This document shows, piece after piece, positions 1 to 7,826 of a stretch of DNA of 59,430 nt (its first letter is position 1; each line of letters starts with the position of its first letter). The position numbers were made by a program, and so were the translations under genes. Under the pieces are notes generated by a model. That model saw only the letters and a program-made list of their open reading frames with translations. It made no database searches and was not told the origin of the DNA. The stretch lies in NCBI GenBank assembly GCA_000434295.1, contig HF994932.1, forward strand, positions 169,511 through 228,940, given 5' to 3'. The stretch comes from Acetobacter sp. CAG:977. GTDB lineage: Bacteria > Pseudomonadota > Alphaproteobacteria > CAAGCB01 > CAG-977.

Positions 1-144
1 CTGAACGCTTTAAAATCCGTCCCCGCCGTCAAATTCGCCCTTTTGTCGGACAAGGATTTTTCCGTTTCCCTGATGATGTTCGACATTAAAACCAGAACGC
101 TGTTCGCCTATAATGCCGAAGAAAACGAATGGGACGACATTTAA
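1..144 (+). CDS. 3' end of an unrecognised gene (C-terminal 47 residues)
   Basis: The reading frame is open from the first base and ends in TAA at 142-144. It encodes 47 residues ending EENEWDDI. Alternating hydrophobic and charged residues suggest a soluble globular domain. I do not recognise the family. It converges on fliP with only two bases between the stop codons, which supports a real gene end. The start and most of the protein lie outside the window. Confidence 0.55.
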   Translation: MNALKSVPAVKFALLSDKDFSVSLMMFDIKTRTLFAYNAEENEWDDI

Positions 145-146
145 CG

Positions 147-878
147 CTAGACGTTAAAGCTTTTAACCAAACTGCCCACCAACATATACCATCCGTCAAC
201 GATTACGAAAAAGATCAGCTTAAACGGCAAAGCCAGTATTGACGGCGGCAACATCATCATACCCATGCTCATCAGCACGGAAGCAATGACCATATCTATG
301 ATTAAGAACGGAATATAAATTAAAAAACCGATTTCAAACGCGCGGCGCAGTTCGCTGATCATAAACGCCGGCACCAATGCCGTCAAAGGCGTGTCTTCGG
401 GTTTTTCGACTTTCGGCGTTTGAGAAAACCCCATAAACAGTTCCAAATCTTTCGGACGAACGTTTTTCATCATGAAATCGTGAAAAGGAACGGCGGCTCT
501 TTCCACGGCTTCGCGAGGTTCTATTTTTTCTTCTATCAACGGATAAACCGCGTTATCCCAAGCCTTTTCAAAAACGGGCGTCATAATGAACCCCGTCATA
601 AACAAAGCCAGACTGATTAAAATAATGTTGGAAGGCGACTGGTTCGTCCCCAAAGCCTGGCGCGTAATCGACAAAACGACGGCAATGCGCGTAAAGGACG
701 TGACCATAATCAAAATGCTGGGCGCCAACGACAAAACCGTCATCAGCAAAATCAGCTGGAAAATCCGTGCCGTCGTCGAACCGCCTTCATCACCCAAATC
801 GATATTCAGGCTTTGAGCAAAAACGGGCGTTGAACACAAAATCAACGCAAATGCCGACGACAGTATTTTAAGGCGCAT
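147..878 (-). CDS. fliP: Flagellar export gate protein FliP
   Basis: FliP is the main ring-forming subunit of the FliPQR gate, the inner-membrane pore of the flagellar type III export apparatus. The 243-residue product has a signal peptide (about 1-21, ending VFAQ). Hydrophobic segments follow near 40-65, 85-105, 185-210 and 215-235, with a soluble middle region. Family signatures visible are TSFTRI, NQSPSNIIL, ALVPAFMISEL and GMMMLPP. Length is normal. The ATG follows GGAAGAAGCTC and overlaps the end of fliO by 11 nt, so the two are probably translationally coupled. The non-flagellar homologue SctR is unlikely because FliO is encoded directly upstream. Confidence 0.95.
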   Translation of the reverse strand: MRLKILSSAFALILCSTPVFAQSLNIDLGDEGGSTTARIFQLILLMTVLSLAPSILIMVTSFTRIAVVLSITRQALGTNQSPSNIILISLALFMTGFIMTPVFEKAWDNAVYPLIEEKIEPREAVERAAVPFHDFMMKNVRPKDLELFMGFSQTPKVEKPEDTPLTALVPAFMISELRRAFEIGFLIYIPFLIIDMVIASVLMSMGMMMLPPSILALPFKLIFFVIVDGWYMLVGSLVKSFNV

Positions 879-1170
879 GAGCTTCTTCCTTTAATTTTCG
901 GGAATCATCTTCTAAAACGGGATAAGAATCAACGACAAATCCGCTTTCGCCGACCCCGATTAAATAGTCTTTGCCCCTGCAACGCGCCAAAACCAAACGG
1001 TTTTTGGGGTCAACGGGACGCACGTCCAGCAATTCTATTTCGTGTTTGGAAACGTTTCTCATCGTTCCCGTCAGCATATGACCGCCGTATTTTTTCAACA
1101 GCCACGCCAACAAAAAAAACAGCCCTAAGACAAACAACAGCCCCGCAAACGCCGACAGCAAATGTTCCAT
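868..1170 (-). CDS. fliO: Flagellar biosynthesis protein FliO
   Basis: FliO is the small membrane chaperone that helps assemble the FliP ring. The 100-residue product has one N-terminal transmembrane segment (about 5-26, AFAGLLFVLGLFFLLAWLLKK). A short soluble domain follows with the family pattern of beta strands (IELLDVRPVDPKNRLVLARC, then YLIGVG). Length is typical of alphaproteobacterial FliO. The ATG has GGAG 8 nt upstream. It sits between an unknown 91-residue gene (3-nt gap) and fliP (11-nt overlap) in a tight flagellar operon. The family is poorly conserved, so the assignment rests on topology plus position. Confidence 0.85.
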   Translation of the reverse strand: MEHLLSAFAGLLFVLGLFFLLAWLLKKYGGHMLTGTMRNVSKHEIELLDVRPVDPKNRLVLARCRGKDYLIGVGESGFVVDSYPVLEDDSRKLKEEAHAP

Positions 1171-1173
1171 TTT

Positions 1174-1449
1174 TTATTCTCCGTCCGTCGGTTGCGAATT
1201 CAAAAATCCGTACCGTTCTTCCAATTCGTTACCGAACGCCTCGATACGTTCCGCCAAATCTTTCATCATCGGCTTGAGCGGAGCGCATTCTTCGTATCCG
1301 GCTTCGGCGACGTCGCGACAAATATCGGCGACCATTTCTTTCAAAGATGCAATGCTGACCAGCTGTCCGCGTTTGGTCAGGTAATCCGCCGTCGAAACCA
1401 AAGAAACGGCTTTTAAAAGTTCTTCGCTGATATATTCCGTATCCGTCAT
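1174..1449 (-). CDS. Unrecognised small soluble protein in the flagellar operon
   Basis: This 91-residue acidic, mostly helical product has no signal peptide or membrane segment and one Cys in the middle (VADICRD). I do not recognise it. Its start overlaps the FlhB-like gene upstream by 4 nt (ATGA), and its stop lies 3 nt before fliO, so it is transcribed and probably translated with flagellar export genes. A small export-associated or chaperone-like role would fit, but that is inference from position only. Confidence 0.7.
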   Translation of the reverse strand: MTDTEYISEELLKAVSLVSTADYLTKRGQLVSIASLKEMVADICRDVAEAGYEECAPLKPMMKDLAERIEAFGNELEERYGFLNSQPTDGE

Positions 1450-1739
1450 GGCGCGATACTCTCCTTGCTTTCGGCGGCATTAAGCTGATAAATATAAGAA
1501 AGAATTTCCGCAACGGCGGCAAAAGCTTGCGGCGGAATTTCGCTGTCGATGTCAACGGCTGCCAGAATTTCCGCCAAATCCGCATCTTGGCGAACTTTTA
1601 TCCCGCAGGCAAAAGCCATCTCGAGTATTTTTTCCGCAATATAGCCGTAACCGCTTGCCGTAACTTTCGGCGCACCCGAAGCTTCCGGATCGTATTCCAG
1701 AGCAACGGCAACGGTGCGTTTCGGTTTCGGTTCGTCCAT
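1446..1739 (-). CDS. FlhB C-terminal-domain-like small protein
   Basis: The 97-residue protein corresponds to the cytoplasmic C-terminal domain of FlhB/EscU export-switch proteins, without the membrane part. Visible features are the strand VAVALEYDPE, the helix segment GYIAEKILEMAFACGIKV and the conserved ADLAEILAAVDIDSEIPP followed by a terminal helix. The self-cleavage NPTH motif of full FlhB is absent, so it is not the switch itself. Such standalone domains occur next to flagellar genes in many bacteria and may help FlhB. It is the first gene of the leftward operon with fliO and fliP. Confidence 0.85.
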   Translation of the reverse strand: MDEPKPKRTVAVALEYDPEASGAPKVTASGYGYIAEKILEMAFACGIKVRQDADLAEILAAVDIDSEIPPQAFAAVAEILSYIYQLNAAESKESIAP

Positions 1740-1794
1740 ACGGTTTCCTTTCGCTTTTCAGTTTGACTCCCCGCCCTTAAAAAAAATTTAAAAT

Positions 1795-1823
1795 TTGCAT
1801 TCTTTTTCGGACACTCGTAAAAT
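1795..1823 (+). promoter_or_regulatory. Predicted sigma70-type promoter of the HAD phosphatase gene
   Basis: TTGCAT (1795-1800) and TAAAAT (1818-1823) are separated by 17 nt, a good -35/-10 pair. The predicted transcription start is near 1830, about 28 nt before the ATG at 1858. The same TTG could be read as an upstream start codon in frame, but it falls in the -35 box and has no ribosome binding site. Confidence 0.55.
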
Positions 1824-1857
1824 AGACAAAATTCAATCAAGAGAACCGAGGCGCCGC

Positions 1858-2961
1858 ATGGATTCTTTTTCCCGCCAAAACTTAAAGAAACTGTTTGCTT
1901 TGTTGGAAGAAAACTCTCCTTCCGTCTTTACGGATTTGGACAAAACTTCCTGTATTGAAGGCAATACCGCTTACGCCGCCGAAAATGCAAAAGAGATTAA
2001 CGTTTCCGGTTGCTATATGCAGCCCGATCTGCGCCGCGCCTTTACCGACATCAAAGGAAACGGCGGAAACGTTTACATCGTCACGGGGCGCCATTGGGCG
2101 GACAAGCGCGAAAACGACCTGACAGGCGAAAAAATGCCCGACGGCGCGTTCCACGACCTGTTGGGCGGCGCAAAAGAATTCGAGTCGTTTAACGCCGTCG
2201 CCGGACACGGGCGTTTGTTAATCAAAGACGGAAAAACTACCGTTCTGCGCCGCGACGCCAATGAAGAAAACACGCTCAAAGAACAAAAATTCGAACGCTA
2301 TGTCGGCGAACGCGTTTTGGATTTGAAAAAGGAAATGTTTAAACAATGGCCGCAAATGCGCGGCATCATTCGCGCCGAATACAAAAAACACCTGAGCTAT
2401 GTCGACATTTCCGAATTCGTCAAACGCGACCCGCAGGAAGGGCAAAAAGCTTTGGCATTTATCGATGCGCAAATGAAAAACATCATTGAAGGCAAAAACC
2501 CCGACGGCACAAAGAACCCGTCCGCTCCCGAAAATCCCGACAACGCCATGATTTACGCCGTTGAACCGACGGGCGCGATGGAAATCCGTTCCAAGAACCA
2601 GTCCAAAAGAAACGGTGTCGAAAAATCCGGATTTTTGGAAGAAGCCTATGCAAAAGGCGGCCCCGTTCTGGTCATGGGCGACAGCTTGGGCAAAAACGGA
2701 ACCGACAGAGATATGGTCGAAGCCGTCCGCGGATTTTTCAAAGCCAAAAATGCCGAAGACCGCGTCTTTATTTTTCACGTCATGAACGGCGAACAAAACA
2801 GGATTACGAATAAAAACGATTCCTGCCATCCCGACATTTCGGTCAAAAACCCCGACGAGCTGGGACAAGTCATGAAAATGGTCGCAGGAAGGGCAAAGGC
2901 AAAAACAAACGCCGCCGCGCTGACAAAAGCGATACTGCTTTCTTCTTCCCGCAGCATCTGA
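1858..2961 (+). CDS. HAD-superfamily hydrolase, trehalose-phosphatase-like
   Basis: The 367-residue cytoplasmic protein carries HAD phosphatase motifs in order. These are motif I TDLDKTS (nucleophile Asp, general acid Asp), motif II in YIVTGRHW, a Lys-containing motif III region around EIRSKNQSKRNGV, and motif IV VMGDSLGKNGTDRDM. The arrangement, with GHG and ME(I/V)R elements, resembles trehalose-6-phosphate phosphatase/Cof-type HADs. No synthase partner is nearby, so the substrate is unknown. The ATG at 1858 was chosen because a good promoter lies upstream and an in-frame TTG at 1795 would be inside it. It is divergent from the flagellar operon and apparently monocistronic. Confidence 0.75.
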   Translation: MDSFSRQNLKKLFALLEENSPSVFTDLDKTSCIEGNTAYAAENAKEINVSGCYMQPDLRRAFTDIKGNGGNVYIVTGRHWADKRENDLTGEKMPDGAFHDLLGGAKEFESFNAVAGHGRLLIKDGKTTVLRRDANEENTLKEQKFERYVGERVLDLKKEMFKQWPQMRGIIRAEYKKHLSYVDISEFVKRDPQEGQKALAFIDAQMKNIIEGKNPDGTKNPSAPENPDNAMIYAVEPTGAMEIRSKNQSKRNGVEKSGFLEEAYAKGGPVLVMGDSLGKNGTDRDMVEAVRGFFKAKNAEDRVFIFHVMNGEQNRITNKNDSCHPDISVKNPDELGQVMKMVAGRAKAKTNAAALTKAILLSSSRSI

Positions 2962-2977
2962 GCTTGTTTCGCAAACG

Positions 2978-3009
2978 CAAAATTGAAAACCGCCAAAATT
3001 GAAAACCGC
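2978..3009. repeat. Perfect 16-bp tandem duplication
   Basis: CAAAATTGAAAACCGC occurs twice back to back (2978-2993 and 2994-3009) in the spacer between the converging HAD phosphatase and J-protein genes. It looks like a recent slippage duplication. No function is evident. Confidence 0.8.
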
Positions 3010-3112
3010 TTTTTAACGCGTAAAATCCGTCCCGCAAAACGCCGCACTTAAAGGCGTTGATCGGCTTTATTCTTCGGAAGCGTCGGGATCGCCGACATTC
3101 AAAAGATTGTTT

Positions 3113-3682
3113 TTACGCCTTCAAAACACTCATTATCAGTCTGTAAGCTTCCGAAACGTCTTTAAAGTGTTCTTCCGACGCCTTGTCTCCGCCGTTCGAA
3201 TCGGGATGGTAAGCTTTCGCCAAACGTTTGTAATTGATTTTGACTTGCTTGATTTCCAACGGAAACGTCAATTCCAAAATTCTGGCGGCCGCCGCCACCG
3301 CAGGATCTATTTTCGGAGCAGACGGCGCATTGTCCCGCCCGTCACTGCCCCGTTCCGGCGAAAATTCCGACTGCATCCCCAACGGATCAACGTAATGATA
3401 CATCTGAGACGCCCGTTCCCCAAGCTTCCACGTCGGGCGTTGCCAACCGACGTCATGACGCAAATACGCCTCGATCTCGTCCGGAGACATTCCCGCATAA
3501 TAATCCCAATTTTTATTATATTCCTGAACGTGTTCCAAACAAAACCAGTAGTATTCCTTTAAGGTTCTGTCTTTCGGTGCGCGGTATTCGCCGGCCTTGT
3601 CACAGCCGGGTTTGTCGCATTTGCGATGCGGCGGATCCTGGGAACGCACAGGTTCCTCAAAAGGAAACGTCCCGTGCCTCAT
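3113..3682 (-). CDS. J-domain protein (DnaJ-like co-chaperone)
   Basis: The C-terminal 60 residues form a J domain: helix II YKRLAKAY, the invariant HPD loop (YHPDSNGGD) and helix III EEHFKDVSEAYRLI. This should stimulate the ATPase of a DnaK-type Hsp70. The N-terminal half has a CDKPGCDKAGEYRAPK segment and FCLEHVQEYN, a Cys/His pattern typical of a short alphaproteobacterial J-protein family, possibly metal binding. The start at 3682 overlaps the DUF2889 stop as ATGA and follows GAGGAC. An upstream in-frame start would run 46 nt into that gene. It is the last gene of the aroK operon. Confidence 0.85.
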   Translation of the reverse strand: MRHGTFPFEEPVRSQDPPHRKCDKPGCDKAGEYRAPKDRTLKEYYWFCLEHVQEYNKNWDYYAGMSPDEIEAYLRHDVGWQRPTWKLGERASQMYHYVDPLGMQSEFSPERGSDGRDNAPSAPKIDPAVAAAARILELTFPLEIKQVKINYKRLAKAYHPDSNGGDKASEEHFKDVSEAYRLIMSVLKA

Positions 3683-4242
3683 CCCGCTTTGTCCTCTTGA
3701 GCCCCCGTATAGTAATCGGGCCATTCGCGTTTTACGACGTCCCCCGCACTGTCCCAGGCAAGGCAGGTGTCTATCATATCGGGCTTTAACCCGCGGCAGT
3801 ATTTAAAGTACCTGACCTGTCCCACGGTCTGAAACGCCGCAGACGCCGTTCCCAACAGTAAATCAAACAAATGCGTACAGCCGAGCTTTACGGGTATGCG
3901 CGCTCTGACTTCCTTGATAAATCCGCGGCAAATCGTCAGTCCGACGACTTTTTGAAAAATCGCTTGCGTGCAGGGGCAAATCTTAAACGGAGAATTTTCC
4001 ACAACGGCTTCTATGCCGTGAATTTTCAAATCATCGTCCACGGTCAGACGCAATCGCATTTCATGAAACGCTTCGCCCGCTCGGATAAATCCGCCCCGTT
4101 CGACGCACGGAAAGTCCGCCGAACGAAGATCCTTTAAATGCCCTTCGATATCCCACAGAACCCCTTCGCGACGGTAGCCCGTGTAATCTATATGGCGGAA
4201 ATAAATCTCTTCCCGCCCGCTTTCGGGAACGGATAACGGCAT
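3679..4242 (-). CDS. DUF2889 family protein
   Basis: The 187-residue protein shows the DUF2889 signature: HIDYTGYRREGVLWDIEGHL, then MRLRLTVDDDLKIHGIEA, a Cys-containing ENSPFKICPCTQAIF and KLGCTHLFDLLLGTASAAFQT. The family has no established function. Start choice: the ATG at 4242 follows GGGAGGA and lies 1 nt after the aroB stop, while the in-frame start upstream sits inside aroB. Conserved linkage with aroK-aroB and a J protein is seen in other alphaproteobacteria. Confidence 0.85.
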   Translation of the reverse strand: MPLSVPESGREEIYFRHIDYTGYRREGVLWDIEGHLKDLRSADFPCVERGGFIRAGEAFHEMRLRLTVDDDLKIHGIEAVVENSPFKICPCTQAIFQKVVGLTICRGFIKEVRARIPVKLGCTHLFDLLLGTASAAFQTVGQVRYFKYCRGLKPDMIDTCLAWDSAGDVVKREWPDYYTGAQEDKAG

Positions 4243-4243
4243 A

Positions 4244-5332
4244 TTAAGTCCTCCCTTGCGCCCAAACGCGCTTGATTGTTTCAATATCGGCGTTGTCAAA
4301 AACAGACGCCGAACCGATTTGCGTCGGAATAACCAGATTGATTTTTCCGCCTTCGGCTTTTTTATCTTTATACATCCAAGATACCAGCGATTCGGGATCG
4401 TAAGAATACGAAATCAAACCGCCGTTACGCTTAAAATGATTCTCGATTAAATCGGGCAGCGATGCGGGACACAATCCCTTTAACGCACCGTAACGCGCCG
4501 CCAAAACGCAACCTGCGGCAACGCCTTCGCCGTGCAAAATGCTGCCGTCCATACCGCTTTGCGCTTCCAACGCGTGTCCGAACGTATGCCCCAAATTCAA
4601 CAAAGCGCGCTCGCCCGTTTCTTCACGTTCGTCACGTTCGACGATTTGCGCCTTTGAAAGACAGCTTTGTTCTACGGCATAGCGGCACGCGTCAAAATCC
4701 AAAGACAGTACTTTTGAACCGTTTTCTTCCAGCCATTGCCAAAAGTCCGGTCGCAAAATCAATCCGTACTTGGCAATTTCCGCGTATCCCGCTCTGATTT
4801 GTCGGGGCGGAAGCGTTTTCAGCGTATCAAGATCTATCAATACGGCTTTGGGCTGATAAAACGTACCGATCAAATTTTTGCCCGCGCGGGAATCCACCGC
4901 CGTTTTGCCGCCGACCGAGCTGTCCACCTGAGCCAAAAGAGTCGTCGGAATTTGAATCAAATCGACGCCGCGCAACAAAACGGACGCGCAAAATCCCGCC
5001 AAATCGCCGACAACGCCGCCCCCCAAAGCCACAATAAACGTTTTGCGATCGCATCCCGTTTCCAGCATTTTTTCCAAAAGCTCTCCCGCCTTTGAAAAAA
5101 CCTTTGAAGATTCGCCCGCGGGAATCCGAAACAAAAAAACGTCACACCCCGCCGCCGTCAGGTTGCGTTCCAACCTTTCCGAATACAACGGCGCCACATT
5201 GTCGTCCGTAACGACAAACGCCCGTTTCGAACGGACACGGTTTAAAATCAGTTCCGCCGCCCGATCCAAAAGACCCGTCCCGATATAAACGGGATACGAA
5301 CGTTCGCCCAACCCGATTCGAATTTCCGTCAT
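4244..5332 (-). CDS. aroB: 3-dehydroquinate synthase
   Basis: AroB converts 3-deoxy-D-arabino-heptulosonate 7-phosphate to 3-dehydroquinate, the second shikimate pathway step, using NAD and a divalent metal. The 362-residue length is normal. Visible signatures are the nucleotide-binding GGGVVGDLAGF, the substrate loop QIPTTLLAQVDSSVGGKTAV, and metal ligands in the GYAEIAKYGL, NLGHTFGHALE and ILHGEGVAAG motifs. Its ATG overlaps the aroK stop by 4 nt, so the two enzymes are coupled. Confidence 0.97.
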   Translation of the reverse strand: MTEIRIGLGERSYPVYIGTGLLDRAAELILNRVRSKRAFVVTDDNVAPLYSERLERNLTAAGCDVFLFRIPAGESSKVFSKAGELLEKMLETGCDRKTFIVALGGGVVGDLAGFCASVLLRGVDLIQIPTTLLAQVDSSVGGKTAVDSRAGKNLIGTFYQPKAVLIDLDTLKTLPPRQIRAGYAEIAKYGLILRPDFWQWLEENGSKVLSLDFDACRYAVEQSCLSKAQIVERDEREETGERALLNLGHTFGHALEAQSGMDGSILHGEGVAAGCVLAARYGALKGLCPASLPDLIENHFKRNGGLISYSYDPESLVSWMYKDKKAEGGKINLVIPTQIGSASVFDNADIETIKRVWAQGRT

Positions 5333-5898
5333 TTCCGGTTTTTCCTTACGTAATCGTTCAGTAAATTCATCAAAGAGCTGATCAGGGAAAACATATTTTC
5401 GTCTTTATAGCGCAATATAAGATCGGCTTGTTCGTAAATCGGACGGCGTTCTTGCATCAGCATCGCCAAACGCTCTTCGGGATTTTCGGCGTTCAGCAAC
5501 GGTCGGTGCGTGCGTCCCGACGTGTTGCGAACAAGCGTTGCCATATCGGCATCCAAAAAAACGGATACTGCTTTTTGTTTGGAAAGCGCCCGCGTGCGTT
5601 CCGACAAAAAAGACCCGCCGCCCGCCGCGATAACGGATTTCGGACCGTTCAGCAAACGTTCCATAATGCGTTCTTCGCCCCGCCTGAATTCGGCTTCCCC
5701 GTACAAAGAAAACAAATCCGAAACCGAACAGCCCGCCGCTTTTTCCACTTCCGTGTCAACATCGACAAAAGGCATGCGGCAACATTTGGCAAAACGGGAG
5801 CCCAACGTGCTTTTCCCGCAGCCCATCATTCCGATTAAAAGAAGGCTGCAATCCAACGGGTAAAACAAATCCGTTCCTTTACCTGTCTTTAATGCCAT
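5329..5898 (-). CDS. aroK: Shikimate kinase
   Basis: AroK phosphorylates shikimate at the 3-hydroxyl with ATP. The 189-residue cytoplasmic protein has the P-loop GMMGCGKST (about 23-31), the DVDTEVEKAAG shikimate-binding Asp motif, FRRGEERIM, the AAGGGSFL substrate loop and the GRTHRPLL lid arginines. An N-terminal extension of about 16 residues precedes the first beta strand. It is the first gene of the leftward operon aroK-aroB-DUF2889-J protein. The promoter should lie in 5899-6048. Confidence 0.95.
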   Translation of the reverse strand: MALKTGKGTDLFYPLDCSLLLIGMMGCGKSTLGSRFAKCCRMPFVDVDTEVEKAAGCSVSDLFSLYGEAEFRRGEERIMERLLNGPKSVIAAGGGSFLSERTRALSKQKAVSVFLDADMATLVRNTSGRTHRPLLNAENPEERLAMLMQERRPIYEQADLILRYKDENMFSLISSLMNLLNDYVRKNRK

Positions 5899-6024
5899 AA
5901 AAGTCCGCCTCTTAAAACGTTCGTTGCAACTTCGCCTATAAAATAAACGAATACCCCTGAAAATAACAACTGTTTATCCTAAGATTTTAACTTGACTAAG
6001 CTTTAAATAAAACAGATTCTGTTC

Positions 6025-6038
6025 TTCGTAACTACGAA
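6025..6038. repeat. Short inverted repeat in the leader of the microprotein gene
   Basis: TTCGTA-AC-TACGAA is a perfect dyad directly before the ribosome binding site (AAGGAG) of the ORF at 6049. A TTGACT at 5992-5997 upstream could be a -35 box, but the matching -10 (GATTCT, 6015-6020) is poor. The dyad could be an operator or an mRNA element. Confidence 0.35.
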
Positions 6039-6048
6039 GGAGACTCTG

Positions 6049-6189
6049 ATGCGTCGGAATTCACGCTGGTATATATATCCCGTCTTGATTATCGTACTGG
6101 GCTTTGCTGCTTTTATCGCCGTCAGGGATATTGATGTCCCAACCGAAACGGTCGAAAGAGAAATCCCTTATGACAAGCTGCAAAAATAA
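6049..6189 (+). CDS. 46-residue single-pass membrane microprotein
   Basis: A 46-codon ORF starts with ATG 6-7 nt after a strong AAGGAG site. It encodes a short basic N-terminus (MRRNSRW), one hydrophobic segment (about 8-25, YIYPVLIIVLGFAAFIAV) and a charged tail ending REIPYDKLQK. This is the expected layout of a small inner-membrane protein with N-in topology. I do not recognise a named family. Its 3' end overlaps the next gene by 20 nt in a different frame, so the two are probably co-translated. Confidence 0.75.
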   Translation: MRRNSRWYIYPVLIIVLGFAAFIAVRDIDVPTETVEREIPYDKLQK

Positions 6190-7822
6190 AACGATCGCCG
6201 TCCTGATCGGGTGCCTGACAGCGGCTTTTCCCGCAAAAGCTCAAGACATCTCTTTGGAAGAGGACGATATCTTTAATATCCCCAGCGTCAAAATGTCTTC
6301 TTTGAGGCAAATTAAACCCGACGCCGTAGGGCTTTTGTTGTCTTCGGATCATCAGCTGTTGAACGATAACGTATGGAAAAATTCCAAATACGCCAATGTC
6401 GTTCGACGTTTCAGAAAAACAAGAAACCTGCATGATTTCCCCGCCGCCGAAGCCCTGCGCCGAAAATTGCTGTTGCTGGCCGCTCCGCCGCCCGAAGGAA
6501 CTCCCGAAGGCGCCTTCGTTAAAGCAAGGCTTAAAGAATTATACAGAAAAGGATATTTTCAAAATATCCTTGATATCCTTGCCCAATTGCCGCCCCAAGT
6601 CCTGGATTTGACAACCGCGGATCTCGAAATCAATACAAATTTCTTTGTCAATAACCCTAAACGCGCCTGCGAAATCGTAAAAAAATCCCCCGATGACGAT
6701 GTCGATCGCCAAAAACAAAACGTCATCTGCGCCGCATTGCAAAAAGACGAAAATAAAACCTTGCTGCCGCTGGCCATGCTGGAAGAACAAAAAGTCAACG
6801 ACGATTTCCTGACCGACGCCGCAGATGCTCTTATCGCAGGAAAAAACACCCTCTCGACTTCCCCGAAACAGCCGACTCCCCTGAATTTGTTCCTGTTGGC
6901 GAAATTCAAAAAAGAACCGCCCGCTTTTTTCTGGAAATCAAAAACGGATAATGTCTTAAACGCATTGGTCATATTGGATTCGGCACCCGTTGATAAAAAA
7001 ATAGAAATCGCCGAAAAATTGGTACAAAGAGGCGTTTTACCTCCCGAAAATCTGGCAACGCTTTATAAAACGCCCTCCTTTGACAACTTTGTCCCCGACG
7101 ATTCCTCGCCTTATTTGTTGCGCGCTTACCTGTTTCAACAGGCCTTAAAACCCCGAGACGACGTCGAACGTGCCAAACGTCTGACCGTATTCCTCGCTCA
7201 TGCGCGAAATAACGGCGTCTTTGTCGGAAGCGCTTTGGCCGCAGGAGAAATTCTTGACGGTTTCGACGGCTTCTACGACATATCCCCCATAACGGCAAAC
7301 GCCGAAATTATGAAGGCTTTGGTCTTAAACGGAGAATTGTTTAAAGCCGAAAATATCATGGACGACTATTATCAAAACCTGACTCCGAACGAAACCGAAG
7401 CCGAAAGCTGGCATATCGTAAAAATGACTAAGCCCGGAAAAAATTACCTTTTGCCCAGATTTGAACGGATGATGGCTTATAAAGAAAAACATCCTCCCAA
7501 AAACGGCGATATCGTTAAAGAAGTCGACAGGCTTATGCTGATTTTCGAAACGCTGGGGAAACAACACCCGACCGAAACGTGGATGTACACGTCCTTTGCC
7601 GACAATTCGCCCGAAAAAAAATTCCTTGAAGCCCTGCACTCGAACGCTCCGTTGCAAGGCGTCCCCGCCGCAAAAGGCGAACAGGCGTTGGAAGCTTTGG
7701 AACATCTGGACGGATCATACGTCGGCATGCTGGAAACCGTACAACGCCTGAAAGCCGCAGGATTGGACGAAGAAGCCCGCCAAATCGCCGCACAAGCCGT
7801 CGCCGCAGGATTGCCGGGTTGA
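6170..7822 (+). CDS. Secreted/periplasmic protein of unknown function
   Basis: The 550-residue product starts with a signal peptide (residues about 1-24, CLTAAFPAKAQD; a Cys near position 15 is not a clear lipobox). A long, mostly helical region follows with many Leu/Ala and charged residues, reminiscent of TPR- or Sel1-like solenoids, but I see no clean repeat. The ATG at 6170 was chosen because it directly precedes the signal peptide. Frames upstream begin only at weak TTG codons. It lies between a membrane microprotein and a Xer recombinase (4-nt gap). Function is unknown. Confidence 0.75.
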   Translation: MTSCKNKTIAVLIGCLTAAFPAKAQDISLEEDDIFNIPSVKMSSLRQIKPDAVGLLLSSDHQLLNDNVWKNSKYANVVRRFRKTRNLHDFPAAEALRRKLLLLAAPPPEGTPEGAFVKARLKELYRKGYFQNILDILAQLPPQVLDLTTADLEINTNFFVNNPKRACEIVKKSPDDDVDRQKQNVICAALQKDENKTLLPLAMLEEQKVNDDFLTDAADALIAGKNTLSTSPKQPTPLNLFLLAKFKKEPPAFFWKSKTDNVLNALVILDSAPVDKKIEIAEKLVQRGVLPPENLATLYKTPSFDNFVPDDSSPYLLRAYLFQQALKPRDDVERAKRLTVFLAHARNNGVFVGSALAAGEILDGFDGFYDISPITANAEIMKALVLNGELFKAENIMDDYYQNLTPNETEAESWHIVKMTKPGKNYLLPRFERMMAYKEKHPPKNGDIVKEVDRLMLIFETLGKQHPTETWMYTSFADNSPEKKFLEALHSNAPLQGVPAAKGEQALEALEHLDGSYVGMLETVQRLKAAGLDEEARQIAAQAVAAGLPG

Positions 7823-7826
7823 GATA

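Noticed and set aside
147..1739. Possible type III injectisome instead of flagellum
   Set aside because: FliO is specific to flagellar systems and no injectisome gene is present.
3061..3112. Remnant of another gene after the J-protein gene (a short minus-strand frame ending DPDASEE)
   Set aside because: The frame is closed by stops just upstream and has no usable start; it is too short to call a pseudogene.
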